A stretch of DNA of 64,000 nt, from positions 5,234,990 through 5,298,989 of the forward strand of contig NC_087387.1 of assembly GCF_963675165.1 (NCBI RefSeq), written 5' to 3'. This DNA comes from Halichondria panicea. Lineage: Eukaryota > Porifera > Demospongiae > Suberitida > Halichondriidae. Shown here piece by piece: positions 1 to 12,200 of the stretch; the stretch's first letter is position 1, and the number at the start of each line of letters is the position of its first letter. Made by a program: the position numbers and the translations under genes. The notes beneath the pieces are model-generated. The model saw only the letters and a program-made list of their open reading frames with translations. It did not search any database and was not told the DNA's origin.

Positions 1-46
1 CATGGAAACAGGATGAATATAAATCTAAAACAAGTAAGAAGCTTAC

Positions 47-195
47 TTTTACAGTACTCATTGATCAGATCTGCTTCATATGCTTGGGAACTGAAAATAT
101 AACGCTGGTAGCTACCGCACTAAAATGTAGTTGTCTTCTTTGACACTGTGTAGTGTGGCTTCTGTAAGAGCATTTGCCTCGAGTGATGCCTCAAA
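47..195 (-). CDS. Edge exons of an unrecognised gene
   Basis: Two exons can be read on the minus strand at the left edge: 195-116 and 90-47. The upstream exon follows a CTACAG acceptor and ends at a GTAGCT donor in phase 2. The downstream exon follows TTTTCAG and ends at GTAAGC. Joined, they give an acidic peptide ending in SQAYEADLINEYCK. The upstream frame stays open a little beyond 195 before a TGA near 229, so the exon start is uncertain. The consensus splice sites and matching phase support real exons. I do not recognise the protein, and the rest would lie outside the window to the left. Confidence 0.4.
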
Positions 196-887
196 CTGTA
201 GCTCTTGTGATGGATACGATAGTCACAGTTCCTCTAGAATATTCTCTTCTGCACAATGCAGTACTGAAGTCAACCCTCTTTCTCGAACTAACTCAACCAA
301 TGATGTAATGCATAATGCATACTTAAATAAGTGTACGGCATTTACATTGAACTTCCGGGTCTTGGCCGTTCGACTGATAGCTAGCTCTAGATTCTATTCT
401 TCAGGCTTGTCATCAAGGCCAGGGGGGTGCTCAAGCCCCCAAAGCTCCCCACTGGATCCGCTACTGTCTATATAGTATGCTTTTAAAATACACAATTAAT
501 AATACTATTACAGTATAATATTATACTGACCTCCAATTGATGGCAGATGTCACATGACTTAAGAAATACCTACTACCATCCTAAATTTTCCTGCGTTACC
601 TTGAAGCACCCAGATTTCTCCCCAGCTGAATTAATAATGGACAAAGAATTGCTTCAGCCTTGTCATTTGGATTTGTTTTGTACTGAGTTTGGTCTGCATG
701 AGTTTGAATGTCGTTTGTGTAACTGTTTTTGTACTGAACTTGAGTTTTTTTGTGTAACTATTTTTATACTGACATAAGTTTTCTGTACTTTGCAGTATAG
801 TTATTGTTGGCATTGGTTGTCAATGAAATAATAATAACTATGTAGATCGTTTTTGGACTATAGACCTCTGCGACCATGTCCGTGTCT
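196..887. other. No gene seen; G-rich dispersed repeat at about 395-475
   Basis: No coding exon is supported here. Around 395-475 there is a C/G-run segment, on the opposite strand 'gatccagtggggag', that resembles G-rich insertions near 20840, 25590-25960, 41760-41960 and 54100-54270. This looks like one dispersed repeat family. Confidence 0.4.
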
Positions 888-984
888 ATGTCCGGTGTCC
901 GTGTCCGTGTCCGTGTCCGTGTCCGTGTCCGTGTCCGTGTCCGTGTCCGTGTCCGTGTCCGTGTCCGTGTCCGTGTCCGTGTCC
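888..984. repeat. Hexanucleotide array (GTGTCC)n
   Basis: About 15-16 nearly perfect copies of the 6-bp unit GTGTCC. The six-base period leaves frames open on the minus strand, giving Arg-Thr or Asp-Thr dipeptide runs. These reading frames are a product of the repeat and are not genes. Confidence 0.95.
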
Positions 985-1057
985 TGCTTTTCCATGCACC
1001 CACCATGATCTAAACAAAGCTGCATGGGAGAATCCCTTGCTTGCATATAATTATATT

Positions 1058-1186
1058 GGACTGTGTCAGAGGAGGTACGACAGGCGTGGTGCAGCTCAAG
1101 CAATTAGCCTCAATTCAGCTATAACACAGGGCGTGGGCGGATAATTAGTATTCACTGTGCCTGTCGTACCTCCTCTGGGACTGTGT
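1058..1186. mobile_element. 111-bp fold-back element with 9-bp target duplication (CAGAGGAGG family)
   Basis: The element spans 1067-1177. It begins CAGAGGAGGTACGACAGGCG and ends with the reverse complement. Exact 9-bp direct repeats GGACTGTGT flank it at 1058-1066 and 1178-1186. A 9-bp target duplication with inverted termini is typical of Mutator-like non-autonomous elements; that class assignment is inference. Relatives lie at 3896-4049 and 15391-19893. Confidence 0.8.
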
Positions 1187-1731
1187 ACCATTATGTAAGT
1201 AAACAAAGCTGGGAGGGGGAAGTCTCTTGCTTGCTTCACCACACATATAGCAATATGCGAGTTGTTAAGGGCACCAAAAAGCATGGAAACAAGCGAGCGG
1301 GAGAAAACTATGTGTCAATCTGTCACAACGTTGTAGACAACAGTGTAGACACTGTATTTATTTATATAGAAGATACATTCACCCGTACATGTGTTAATCA
1401 TTATAGACACCTATATTGCTGTACAAGATCATTCTGTTAATAAAATTGCTTACAAAGGTGCATATACAAACTGTTCTGTATTATGTCGTGGACCTCCAAC
1501 AAAGCTTTATCAATTTCATTCCGCATGCATGCATGCACGTAAAACCAGGAGCAAATTGCATGTGCTGTCCCAGTGTGTATATGGCTCTATATCATTGCAT
1601 AAAAACCACCTTGTCATTAACGTGGAAAATATTAATAGGCCAGTAGCTTTAAGAATATACATTATGCACGTGAATGATGTTGTGACAGATTGACCATGCA
1701 TAGATACTATTAGTAAAACCAGTAGGTTTTA
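1187..1731. other. No gene seen
   Basis: AT-rich spacer. Short open frames at 1391-1693 lack splice sites or recognisable motifs, and I see no organised repeat. Confidence 0.4.
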
Positions 1732-1736
1732 CCATA

Positions 1737-2264
1737 GATAGAGTAGAAGAGGGATTGGAAACGGAAGTACCCTCGAAGTATACCATCCGTGTATCTCTGC
1801 GGTTTTAATCGAGGCTTACTTTTTAACACGAGGGCTAAACATGAATAATTCATGAGAATTGTTTTGCTCTCTGTAAGAAGTCCACGAGCAGTTCTGCTGC
1901 TAAACATCAACTTTCTCTAATACTTGAGGCCATTTGGGACACAGGACACTATTTAGGTACAAAGCCTTAGCTATATCAAAGGCACTATAGGAACACAAGC
2001 ATGAAAAAGCGCTCTGCGTACCTCTAGCTACTTCACGACAATCGAGATTATATATTTTTGTTTCCAATTGATACCTACTATCAGGGGGCATGTGATTCAG
2101 TAATGGGGGGTAGCTCTGAGATGTATGCTTTGGACACAATAAGTTTCCCGGGCTTTTGCGGGAGTTATGAGGAGATACACGGATGGTCCCAGAGCCACTA
2201 CGTAGACTTCATTGTAAAACATCACGTGAATCACTTCCGTTTCCAATCCCTCTTCTACTCTATC
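1737..2264. mobile_element. 528-bp TA-flanked MITE, copy 1
   Basis: Terminal inverted repeats of about 30 bp, starting GATAGAGTAGAAGAGGGATT, lie at 1737-1767 and 2234-2264, with TA on both outer sides. A near-identical copy is at 46115-46634. The termini contain GGGATTGGAAACGG, shared with the elements at 14353-15127 and 22123-22630. A TA target suggests Tc1/mariner-type mobilisation. No transposase is present. Confidence 0.8.
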
Positions 2265-2266
2265 TA

Positions 2267-3182
2267 TGGTTTTACATAGGATTGGCAGTGGGTTTCAGTG
2301 GATTTCTTGTTTCCACGCTTTTTTGTGGTTCCCCTGGCCAATCCTAGCAATTTTTCACATTGCAAATGTTTTTCTAGTCGGATTCCCTTTCTTTTTCAAT
2401 ACAAGTGGAACGTCAAGAGGCAGTACAGAAGTTCAAGAAGAGAAGACAGGACTAATCAGATTATCTCTGGACTATAATGATTATACTGAGTAATATTGCT
2501 TGATATATTGAATTTGTGAATCCGTATTAAATGACAGCCATTTTAAGAGCATGATATATAGCCAGTACATATAGCATGCTTGTCAGAGAAAGGGAGCTAG
2601 AGCTGAACAGTGTGAAGAAAAGCAACACCTCCAGGCTCTGAAAAAGCACTGCACTGATTTTAGGCGCACGGTTTCTTAGCCACGCCTATCTATTATTTGG
2701 CCACAACGTAATTGCTGAGTCATTAAAGATGGCGGAATTGTCTAGGTAAGAAAAATAGAGACTGAGAGGTCATCTGCCTCGTGGAAGCAATCGCAAATCT
2801 GAAGAAACGCTTTGTAATCCAGGTTGTAGTCGTTTGGAAACCCTGTGCAGAATGTCCTGGAGAGGGCTGTACTTGGAGTAAATGCTGGGCAAGAAACTTA
2901 CTCACTTACTTACTTACTTACTTACTTACTTAGTCAGTCAGACAAAGAGCGGTGAAACGTCGAAATAGTGCAATTTTTAAAATGACAATATTCATACATT
3001 TAAAACATTCATGGATTATGAAATGAGAGATACAAAGAGAGAAAAGGCTAAATAAACTATCTGCCCATTCAGTTTCTTGATGTGGCCTTTCCCTGCAGAG
3101 ATAAAACAGTTCGAACATGAGTCAAAATAATTGAAATATTGCTAAACACGGGCAAACCCACTGCCAATCCTATGTAAAACCA
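2267..3182. mobile_element. Inverted-repeat element abutting the 1.7-kb MITE
   Basis: A 29-bp inverted repeat starting TGGTTTTACATAGGATTGGC lies at 2267-2295 and 3154-3182. About 62 bp just inside the left terminus (2319-2383, 'ggttcccctggccaatccta') is repeated directly just outside the right terminus (3186-3250). This points to a rearranged or nested copy. A (TTAC)n run occupies about 2903-2931. Confidence 0.55.
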
Positions 3183-3417
3183 GTATTTTTTGTGGTTCCC
3201 CTGGCCAATCCTAGCAATTTTTCACATTGCAAATGTTTTTCTAGTCGGATGTATCTATGGATTGACTTACTCCTCAGGCTTCCCTCGCACTGCTAAGTAG
3301 CTAAGCTAACTTTTTGGTGTTTGCCTTGGCCAATCGCAGCAACTTTCACATTGTTTGAGGTCTAGGGAACATGCAAGCGAGGGACTCTTGTTTCCATGCT
3401 TTTTGGTGCTGCCCTTT

Positions 3418-3770
3418 AGCAAGATACACCCTCATAAGAATAGCAAACACCCTCACTGGCAGAAAGTAAACCCTCATAAGAATAGCAAACACCCTCACTG
3501 GCAGAAAGTAAGAATAGCAAACACTCTCACTGGCAGAAAGTACACCCTCATAAGAATAGCAAACACCCTCACTGGCAGAAAGTACACCCTCATAAGAATA
3601 GCAAACACCCTCACTGGCAGAAAGTACACCCTCATAAGAATAGCAAGCACCCTCACTGGCAGAAAGTAAACCCTCATAAGAATAGCAAACACCCTCACTG
3701 GCAGAAAGTACACCCTCATACGAATAGCAAACACCCTCACTGGAAAGTACACCCTCATAAGAATTATGAA
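3418..3770. repeat. 42-bp minisatellite, about 8 units
   Basis: Tandem units containing 'cctcataagaatagcaaaca' and 'ccctcactggcagaaagta' repeat with a 42-bp period. One unit is shortened near 3500 and the last is degenerate. Because 42 is divisible by three, both strands show long open frames with 14-residue repeats. These are artefacts of the period. Confidence 0.9.
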
Positions 3771-3886
3771 AGACACCCTCATTGAATTATTGCAGTCACT
3801 AATTTTGACCTAATATCACACCATACATTGTTGCCTCAATACATTGTATGCAGTACTTGTGGAGCTGTGGATATCTGTACAGTATA

Positions 3887-4058
3887 TGTTCCTACCAGAG
3901 GAGGTACGACACGCGTGCCTCGATTTAACAATTAACCTCTGCAATAACATTGAGCGTGGGCGGATAATCGAGGCATAATTCCGCCCCACGCTCAACGTTA
4001 TTGCAGAGGATAATTACTAAATCGAGGCACGCATGTCATACCTCCACTGTGTTCCTAC
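3887..4058. mobile_element. 154-bp fold-back element with 9-bp target duplication (CAGAGGAGG family)
   Basis: The element spans 3896-4049, starts CAGAGGAGGTACGACACGCG and ends with an imperfect reverse complement. Exact 9-bp direct repeats TGTTCCTAC flank it at 3887-3895 and 4050-4058. Its middle contains a second inverted pair around 'gcgtgggcggataat'. Confidence 0.8.
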
Positions 4059-4570
4059 CATAAACATCGACTCCCCTCACACACACACACACGTCCACAC
4101 ACACACACAGGGTCACAGGTGGTGTACCTCGAGAGCCACCATAGAGAAACAACACACAAGAGAGAGTGACCATCATTACCAGAGTTCTGCACTACTCAAG
4201 GTTACCAGTCTTGTACTGCTATCCTATAGAGCTACAGAATGCATCTCTTAGTTTTGATATTGATTGCTTTTTATAACTTCCTGGGGAGGGCTGATGCACC
4301 GTTATAAAGACTCTTTTAACCCATCATTCTCGACTCTCAAGGTCGGGCATCTGTTTGCTTTTCCTGTTCCTGTCTGTCTTCATGTTGTCTGTTTTTTCAG
4401 TTTTTTTTTCTTTTATAATACAAGGCCTTAAAGATTTATCAACTTGGACATCACATGCCAACCATAAATTTAAGTGAGCATTCCGTGAGCTAGTAATGCG
4501 AACAGTTGACACAATTTCTCCCACACAAATGATACTTCTTGTTTACCCTTAAACACACACACACACACAG

Positions 4571-6290
4571 AGCCTGGGCTATTGTCAGGGGATGAGCAGT
4601 ATTGCAGCCGTGCTACTCATGTCTCTCAATGAAGAGGATGCATTCTGGGCTCTCGTGGCTTTAATAGGGAACAAGAAGTACGCTATATGCATGGTCTACT
4701 GATACCAGGGCTGCCCAAACTGTTGGCCTATTGTGACTATCATGCTGACATGAGGAAGAGGCTGTTACCCAAACTAGACAGGCATCTGGTGAGGAGTGTG
4801 GGCGTGTGTGTGTGGGCGGGTGTATGTAGTGTATCTCACAGTCACAATGTACAGCCCTCCTACTACATGTAGGGAAGGATAGTTATAATTATTATCTAGC
4901 GACAGTGATGCTGTGTACACGTGTATTATTACTGAGTGATGTCATCGGTTTATTTAACGTGTGCCCCTCCCCCAGAACAAGTGTTCATGTGAATGTCTCA
5001 GAGTACAGTGCTGCTTGGTTTGTGAAGCTCTATCTAGACGCTGTGTAGTGTGTGTCATGTGATCACATCGTGATCATCGCCTCTAGTCCTGACATTCTGT
5101 CATGTGTTTTTCGTACTGAGCTTGTTTTTCTACGCTAATTACTGTACTTTGACCCCTCCTCCCCACCCACAGCTTCCGTTCCAGTTGGTCCTGCGTATAT
5201 GGGATGCCCTATTCTTCCACGGAGAGAGTGTCCTTGCTGCCATGTCCCTAGTCGTGCTCAAGATGAACACTAGTGAGTGGGACCATCAGTCATGGCTTAA
5301 ATACCAGCTAGAGTTAATCCTATATCAATGTACAGTACGTTCACACACATTCTACCCTCCCTACTACACACACCTTATAGGCTGGAATATTTCAGTCACT
5401 AATGCACTTGTCAATCTAATGCCCCACCCCCCCCCATACCGGGGACAGGTAGGGATTAGACCAATCACCTGATCTAATACCCCTACCTTTGGGCATGTTA
5501 TTTGGTCTAATCCCCTGGTAGCCCCTAGTACAACATGGAGGTGATGTGGGGATTAGACCTGTATCACACTATAGCTATTTCTTCGTGGTTTCTAGCGAGA
5601 AGATAAACAGAAGTATCAGAAGTACTATATAAATATTGACAGCTATACTCCTATAGCTAGTGAAGTCAAGAAGGCAGAGATTGCTCAGGATTAAGGAACT
5701 GTAAATTTTGCTCTCACTGTACTCAGCATGTGTTGGAAGGAAGAGTGTGGCAGACATCATGTGATCTTTAATTGACCTTTGACCCAATGCATGCATCAGG
5801 TGATCTGTCTAATTCCCATCGGTAGGGGAGCAGTCTAATCCCCAACTAATCCCCATTTATCCCCGGTAGGGGGGAGGTGGGGCATTACTTTGACAAGTGC
5901 ATAACTCGTAGAACACTGATATTATATACAATGTACATACTGTATAATCAGACCCCCCACACACACACACACACACACCCACACACATGACAGGGCAGTT
6001 TCTTCGCGAGAGAGAGGATGGTATTCGTATCTCTCTCCAGGAGCTATCTCGTCAGTCCTTCAACGAAGATGAGGTTATCGCTGAGCTACAGAGTGTGACT
6101 GCTGACCTCAGCAAGTCTTGACAAGCCATCCCACAAGTTGTGGAGCTGCATGGTGGAACTGTCAGAGCTCAACAGACACGCGTTGGAGAGAGCTGCCACT
6201 TTGAACTCTGCCTCTAGTGGAACTCATAATAGCTTAGTGGTGACTGGAGAGCTAGTCCTGATTCTAGTCACTGCAGAGTTGTGGGTGTGA
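4571..6290 (+). pseudogene. TBC (Rab-GAP) domain gene, disrupted
   Basis: Four exons encode the C-terminal half of a TBC Rab GTPase-activating domain most like the USP6NL/TBC1D3 group. Exon 4571-4788 carries YCQGMSSIAAVLLMSLNEED, which includes the catalytic glutamine finger. Exon 4976-5042 reads SAAWFVKLYLDA. Exon 5173-5272 reads LPFQLVLRIWDALFFHGESV and joins in phase to exon 5994. Three frame problems are visible: a 2-base AT duplication near 4685, a one-base phase conflict at the 4976 exon, and a +1 shift near 6117. After the last, coding-like sequence continues to a stop at 6288-6290. The upstream arginine-finger exon was not found. A polyadenylation signal AATAAA is at 6403. It is either a pseudogene or a gene carrying assembly indels. 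Confidence 0.65.
5400..5904. mobile_element. 499-bp Harbinger-like MITE inside the TBC intron
   Basis: The element spans 5403-5901 with inverted termini TGCACTTGTCAA, followed by 'taatgccccacc' on both arms. TAA flanks it at 5400-5402 and 5902-5904. A 3-bp TAA target is typical of PIF/Harbinger MITEs. It sits in the intron between the 5173 and 5994 exons. Confidence 0.65.
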
Positions 6291-6410
6291 GCCCCCCCCC
6301 TCAATCTTGTCTGTTTCTATGGTTACACTGATTGTTTGTATGTCACCACACCAACTGTATACAAGTGTGCTTCACTGTTACTGTATGTTGTCTTGTGTAT
6401 ATAATAAAAG

Positions 6411-8103
6411 ACAAGAAAAACGTTGACAACCAGCAACCCGTTTTGAAAATGGATAGTTCTGAAGGATAAACAGCATGTGCTTGCTTTCTATCATGCTCCA
6501 GTGTATCAGAACTGAGAGGAAACATGCACCGCTATAACTGAAGAAAAGTGTGACAACCGTTTTTGAAGCCAAAACGACTTTATACAAGCCTGAACAGGCT
6601 TATATGGTGGTGCAGTACACTTCTACATGTGCAATACTCCGCTCAAAGCACCCACTCCCAACACTGATGCCTGTTTGATGCGTTAAATATGAACACTGAC
6701 AACCTCCTGACCCTCAGCTTCACTGCAAAAAGAGCACAGAAGTGATACAGAGCATCAGAAAACAAGAAAAGAGACTGATAAACATTGCAATGCATGATTA
6801 TAAGTGTGTAAACTATGTTTTTCTTCTTCTCTCACTGCTGAAAACGTTTTATTCCAAATAAGAGTCACTTCCTAGTGTGCAATAACAAGTGTGCAATAAT
6901 ACTTCCGGGTGTGCAATATGGAAAAATATCTGCACAGTCGGTGATGAGTCGCTTCCTGTAGCCTCGATCCCAGGCCTTACTTTTTCTTGCTGTCGTCACT
7001 GTTCATCCATGAAAGACATAGTGAGGCAGCAAAGAAAGAAATGGGCGTACAGTTAAGAAAAAGTAAAGCCTGGTTTGGGAATTCGCGTGATCCACAAGGA
7101 TTTTTATGAACGTGGGCGATATGTAGCCCACAATCGTGACGTAGATATTCTCCCACGCATTCAGAGTTAATTGTACTGAGACAACACCAAGCTGTGCTGC
7201 AAGTCAGATCAGAGAACCAGCGTGGCCAGCTCTGGTGGCAGTAGCTACCTGCTATATGATAATGATGACTAAGCTATTCTTGATCTATACTATCAGTAGA
7301 CTATATAATAGCATGTAGAAAGACACAAGAAAAGGTGGATAGTCTGATAGAATCTGAACATAATAACTAGTAGATCATCTAGCTAAGCCTAAGGTATAGC
7401 TAGCTATAGTGCTTGCAAACTTCCAGTTCCAAGTCCATGTCCAGCTTGCTGCAGGCAAAGTTTTATTAGTCATAGATCTCTACGTGGGCAGTCTAACATC
7501 TCTAGCTCAGCATGCCCACGCTCATTTTCACCCTTCTACCACCCTTCTACCCTCACGCGACTTCCCGATACAGGCACTCCTTTTTCCTAACTCTACGTCT
7601 ATTTCTTTCTTTATTCCTCCAATTAATACCGTATTTTATCTCATTGAACGATTAATACAGTATTTTATCTTATTGAACGATTGTGATAAAGAACAGAAAA
7701 AGGAGAGCCTGTGTAGAGGCTACGCTTCCTGTGCAATTTGAATGTAAAACGCTGATGTCAGCACTTATTAAAAAGCAATAAACTGTGAAATCAAATTTGC
7801 AATGAATAACATAGTGATGATTATCACTAATGTTATTCATTTACAACTGCGGTAGGAAAGGCAATGAATAACAGCGTTACTAATTTTATTCATTGCCTTT
7901 CCTACTTGTTGCGGTTACAACAGCTGTGACGTAGAGAGTGGAGGAATGCATATGCTTTTTGTGCACAGTCTATTGGAGTTGCGTACTCTTTCTAATGAAC
8001 TCTTGATATAATGTATAATTTTTTCGGAAACAACATTCAATCAACTGACACATAATTGTACGATAATGATGCTTATAATTATATAATAAACATGGAATTC
8101 CAA
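6411..8103. other. Non-coding; three hairpin repeats
   Basis: No gene is supported. A fold-back at about 6959-7080 starts with the dispersed motif 'tagcctcgatcccaggcc' and ends near 'aaagcctggtttggga'. Two adjacent hairpins at 7801-7841 and 7852-7905 both contain 'aatgaataac'. A terminus shared with 26450-26550 and 45600-45675 ('gaacagaaaaaggag') lies at about 7640-7730. Confidence 0.5.
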
Positions 8104-10652
8104 TTAAAATGAACTACTAGTGTGTATTGATGTGTACACAGATCTGATAGTGCTGGTACCTCTAGCACCACCAAGTACATACAGTTTGCCAGATAGATCA
8201 ATGCACTGACAAGAGTTCATTTCCTCGGGAAGGTCACCACATTGTGTCCACTGGTTTTTAGTGGGATCGTACAGATGGATGCTTGAGGTAGCGATACCTC
8301 CATCCTTATCCTTACCCCCCACAGTCAGGAGGGTATTGCCGATGGCGATGGGAGATGACCGATAGAATGGCACACTTGCGACAGATTCCCACACACCAGA
8401 TCTGGCTCGTGATATGAGGGAGGGTACATGAGCGACAGATTTCCACACACCAGAACTGGCTCGTGATATGAGGGAGGGTATATGAGCTCGAAACACTTCT
8501 TTAGTGACTTGACCTACAAGATACAGTGTGTCTCCAATTAGGCAAGTGCTGTAGAGAACAGTTCTGGGAATTGGTTCGGCTATGATCCATTTGTTACTTG
8601 TATTCAGAATGTTCACGTCAGCTATCATATGGCCGTCTGAGTCACGTCCACTGATAACGATCAGATGGTTCTGATGTTCAACAACTTTTGGAAAAGTTAA
8701 TGCTTTTGGCATGCGGGGAAGTGACTGGACCCATTGTCGAGAGCTTTCATCGAATGTTAGGATGATATTCGTTTTCATACTAGTAGACTTGTCTTTACCT
8801 CCGACTACTAGCAGTTGACCTCTCAGTATTGCTATGGTGAAGTCCTCCACTAGAGGTAGTGGCAGCACACCCCAGCTATCCTGATCTGGTGTGTACACTA
8901 GCACAGTGCCACCAGTCCTGTTACTCCAGCCTCTCGTGTACAGCTTCCCGTTGATAGCCACAGGCTGATCGTACACACTCATCTCCTCTGGTTTATCCTT
9001 GCATGTTGTCCAGTTGAAGGTGATGGCAGTAGGAACAGTTGGTTGTGGTGTGGTCGACTTGTGTGGTAGCAATGCGTTTCCAGTGCTCGAATCAACAATC
9101 TTGATTGATTGTGTGGTTTTGTTTGTGGTTGCCTGTAATAATAAATTCATTGAACATTATGTGAGTGCACAAACAATTAAGGTTGTATTATTTTACGCAT
9201 AAATTAATTAAGGGCGTTTTAGTAGTTGTTGCCATCCCAACCCATTGCCCCATCCCGTGGCACTGACACGACCACCCTTCTTGTGGGCATACATTTGCTC
9301 ATCAAAACTATTATTCTTATTCTAGGCAATGGGAACCAAAATTACACTCAAGACAATACATATTGAGGCACAACTCCCCCCTCACACAGTCACCTCTCTC
9401 TGTCCTGAGCCCTGAGGTGTGTCCTCCCGAGGCTGTATCTGTAGAGACCTCACTGAACTGGAGAGATGAGCAATTTCTCTGCGTTGAACTTCCAACTGCT
9501 CTTGTTGGAGAGTGGTCAGTTCTTCCAGTCCACGCACTTCCTCCCGATTCTCAGCTTGAAGACGATTGATAGTTGCTTGTTTCTCTTCAGCAACTTGCTG
9601 TATCTCTTCATCCTTCACAGCTACCTGTTGAATCAGTTCCAGCTTGGTCTGGGTGCAGTTCTGAGGGAGTGTTGTTCTAACCTCCTCCAATCCTCTCAAC
9701 ACCACCACAGCAGATGGTCGATCTTCTTGGTCAAACTCCAGGCAAGCGAGGGTTAACTGGACTAGGGGGTGGGTCTCACCAAGAGCTGCTTTCATTGGAA
9801 CAATGTAATCTTCACGCCGTTCGATTTCTGATCGGCCAACAATCTTTCGAGTAGCAGGATCTCGATATGCAGCAGGTTTAAGATCTTTGGGGAAGGTTTG
9901 TGTCAGTGTGAAGAGAGATACCACACCAAAGGAGAAGATGTCTATGGCAGTGTTGTATCGTGTGACCCCTTCCTCTTGAGCTGCCTCTGGTGGCATGTAT
10001 ACACCAGTGCCTGGCATTTGAGTCATCGAGGCAGCTAGCCGGCCAGGCTGAATGTTCACAATCCTAGAAACACCCAAGTCTGCTATCTTGGCATTGAGAC
10101 CGTTATCGACTAGAATGTTCTTGGCAGACAGATCACGATGAGCAATGGGTGGAGTGCGGCTGTGCAGATAGACCACCCCTCGGCCAGTCCCCGTCAGAAG
10201 GTGCACTTTGAGGTCAATAGGAATGTTGGGTCTAGCTTCCAGAAGGTTGTCGAGGCTGGTTTGTAGCTTCTCCATCAGTAGGACGGGGAGTTGGGCTCCA
10301 GGGAGATAGCACACCCCCAGGAACTGTACTATGTGAGGGTGACGGAGCTGGCTCATCAGCTTACACTCCTCCACGAAATCATTCACCCATTTCTTAACCT
10401 GTGGGGGGGAAACAGCCAGTAAATATAATCTATGCTGACTAGAAAAATAAACAGTGGAGCTAGAAATAGATCTACCTGCTGTGGAGAGCCCAGGTTGACA
10501 AGCTGTTGGTGCAGTTTCTTGGCAGCTACCGTTGCTCCAGGTATCTCCACCTCCTCCACACTGCCATAAGCACCTGCTCCTAGCATACGTCCCGTCAACT
10601 CAACTGTAGCGACTATAAACTGTTCCAACTCGGGAGCTGTGATTCTAGCCAT
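8104..10652 (-). CDS. Kinase-coiled-coil-kelch protein, copy 1
   Basis: Three exons, 10652-10476, 10398-9394 and 9132-8104, all joined in phase 0 with GT..AG introns, encode 736 residues. The start MARITAPELEQ is chosen because it is where the paralogue at 29892 begins to match. Residues 1-290 form a protein kinase domain of tyrosine-kinase-like type: glycine loop GAGAYGSV (25-32), VAAKK lysine (about 44), HRDLSAKN (146-153) with the catalytic Asp, and IADLGVSR, where DLG replaces DFG. A coiled coil of glutamine- and glutamate-rich heptads spans about 310-380. At least five kelch repeats fill about 420-735, a beta-propeller expected to bind partners. No signal peptide or membrane segment is seen, so it is probably cytoplasmic. 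The substrate is unknown. Confidence 0.9.
8378..8485 (-). repeat. 54-bp in-frame tandem duplication within the kelch region
   Basis: Two adjacent 54-bp copies (8378-8431 and 8432-8485) encode an 18-residue block containing SLISRA.SGVW. The paralogue at 31429-32409 has a single copy, so the duplication is specific to copy 1 and would lengthen one propeller blade or loop. Confidence 0.85.
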
Positions 10653-11181
10653 CCTTGTAGACTTAGGTGAGGGAGTAATTCGTCGCCGAAACATCACAGT
10701 GCGTCAGGTAAAAGGGACAAACAAAACAAGATTGATTCAAACTAATTACACACACTAACAGATGGCATGGGACTACTATCCAGCGAAAACTTGGATAGGC
10801 CAAATCGCTTTCAGTCCGAGCAGTGATAACTTGAAAAAACTACCGATTTTTGTCAGAACGTACCGATGTCATAGGCGTGAGGGATTGGCTTTGTTCACTT
10901 GTCAAGAACGGAAGTTAAATTTAACCACAACCACACCCCTCGAATTCTCAGTTGCACTGGGACACTGGGCACAACAATAGGTACTGTCAACATAATTATG
11001 GAGGAGTAGTGGATGATGTTGAATGCCTCCTAGAGCTGCACAGCTCTACTGTACTATGAGTATAATTATTATTGGTACCTGGACTTCAGTGAGCAAGGTG
11101 CAGGTGCAGGTGCATGGACGATGAACAGACTCACATTGTTACCAAAGTAAGTAATGGCAGTAAGTTAAGAACATGTATCGT

Positions 11182-11639
11182 TACCGTATTCACCCGAATT
11201 ACCGGGACACAAAAAAATAATTACGGCTTGCAGTGTCCCTTGGAATAGAGCAAGAAAAATTACGTTAAAGTCGAAGTGTCCCTTGTATTAGGGTGTCCCG
11301 TAGTAATTAGAACGAATATTTCCCCATTTAAGGTACGTACACGGCCTTGATTCCAGGCCGAGGCTAGCTCTGCAGCTAAAATGTCTTTCGTGCAGTTTAG
11401 AAGCTGTGTACGCGGGTTCCATGTCTACAAAGTGGTGTCTTCAACCGTCAGTGACATATTACGGTGCCAGAGAGTAGAATCCAGAGAGTTTCTAAGAGTT
11501 TTGAGTGTCTATCGAGCTGACGTTAGGGGCATGCTCTTATAAATATTTACATTTCCTGTTGTTCCTTAATATAGAGTGAAAAAAATTACGTAAGTGTCCC
11601 TTAGAATAGAGTGTCCCGGTAATTTGGGTGAATACGGTA
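11182..11639. mobile_element. 454-bp TA-flanked MITE
   Basis: Perfect or near-perfect 27-bp inverted termini, starting CCGTATTCACCCGAATTACC, lie at 11184-11210 and 11611-11637, with TA duplicated on both sides. It interrupts the left arm of the 2.98-kb element. The internal sequence repeats 'gtgtcccttggaatagag' in both orientations. Confidence 0.85.
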
Positions 11640-11709
11640 ACGGTGTTTTTGGAATTTTTCATTTGATGGTATCCCACTGATTTATTGTTTTGAGCATTCA
11701 AAAGCAGTA

Positions 11710-12200
11710 GTTATGCCTCGAGGCGTAGCCGCACAAGGGATATGGTAAAGCTGACTACATGTGTGTGTCTGTCTGTGTGTCTGTTCCAGCTGTAACTGCT
11801 TAGTAGCAATTATTAATTTTTGTGAACTTACAGACACACACCTTATTCCTGGATGTAATGCGCATGCGCGCTCAATACCACGTGTAAGAGAATCCATTTT
11901 GAACACCAGATCCTGGCAGAAATCAATTTTCTTTGTTGAGGTCCTGGTAAGACAAACCAACCTTTTCGATACCTCTTTTTAGACTGTTGTTATAGATATA
12001 CTACTTTCTGTGATTGAATTCTGTCTTTAATACTTATCACTGTCTATGCCTTTGACAAAGGTTTGCTCCCACTGTTTGGCTACAGGCCATTTAAGACGAT
12101 CAATTAACTGTGGACACCCCTTTCTTGTGAAACAATCAAAGCACATTGCAAATTATTTACCTCTTCTATAACACTCTAATATACTGTTGAGCGAAAGCAA
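11710..12200. repeat. Insertion related to the CGAGGTATACGG family
   Basis: Sequence starting 'atgcctcgaggcgtagccg' and followed by (TG)n interrupts the left arm of the 2.98-kb element. It resembles the repeats at 52810-53945 and 62800-62890. Its right boundary is approximate. Confidence 0.45.

Noticed and set aside
764-1103. Open frames on the minus strand with long Arg-Thr or Asp-Thr runs
   Set aside because: They are translations of the (GTGTCC)n array; a six-base period keeps frames open without selection.
2728-2743. Possible first exon MAELSR followed by GTAAG upstream of the TBC gene
   Set aside because: Only six codons, inside an inverted-repeat element, and no second exon linking it to 4571 could be found.
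3355-3782. Repetitive open frames on both strands with 14-residue units
   Set aside because: They come from the 42-bp minisatellite, whose period is divisible by three; no start context, splice sites or flanking coding sequence.
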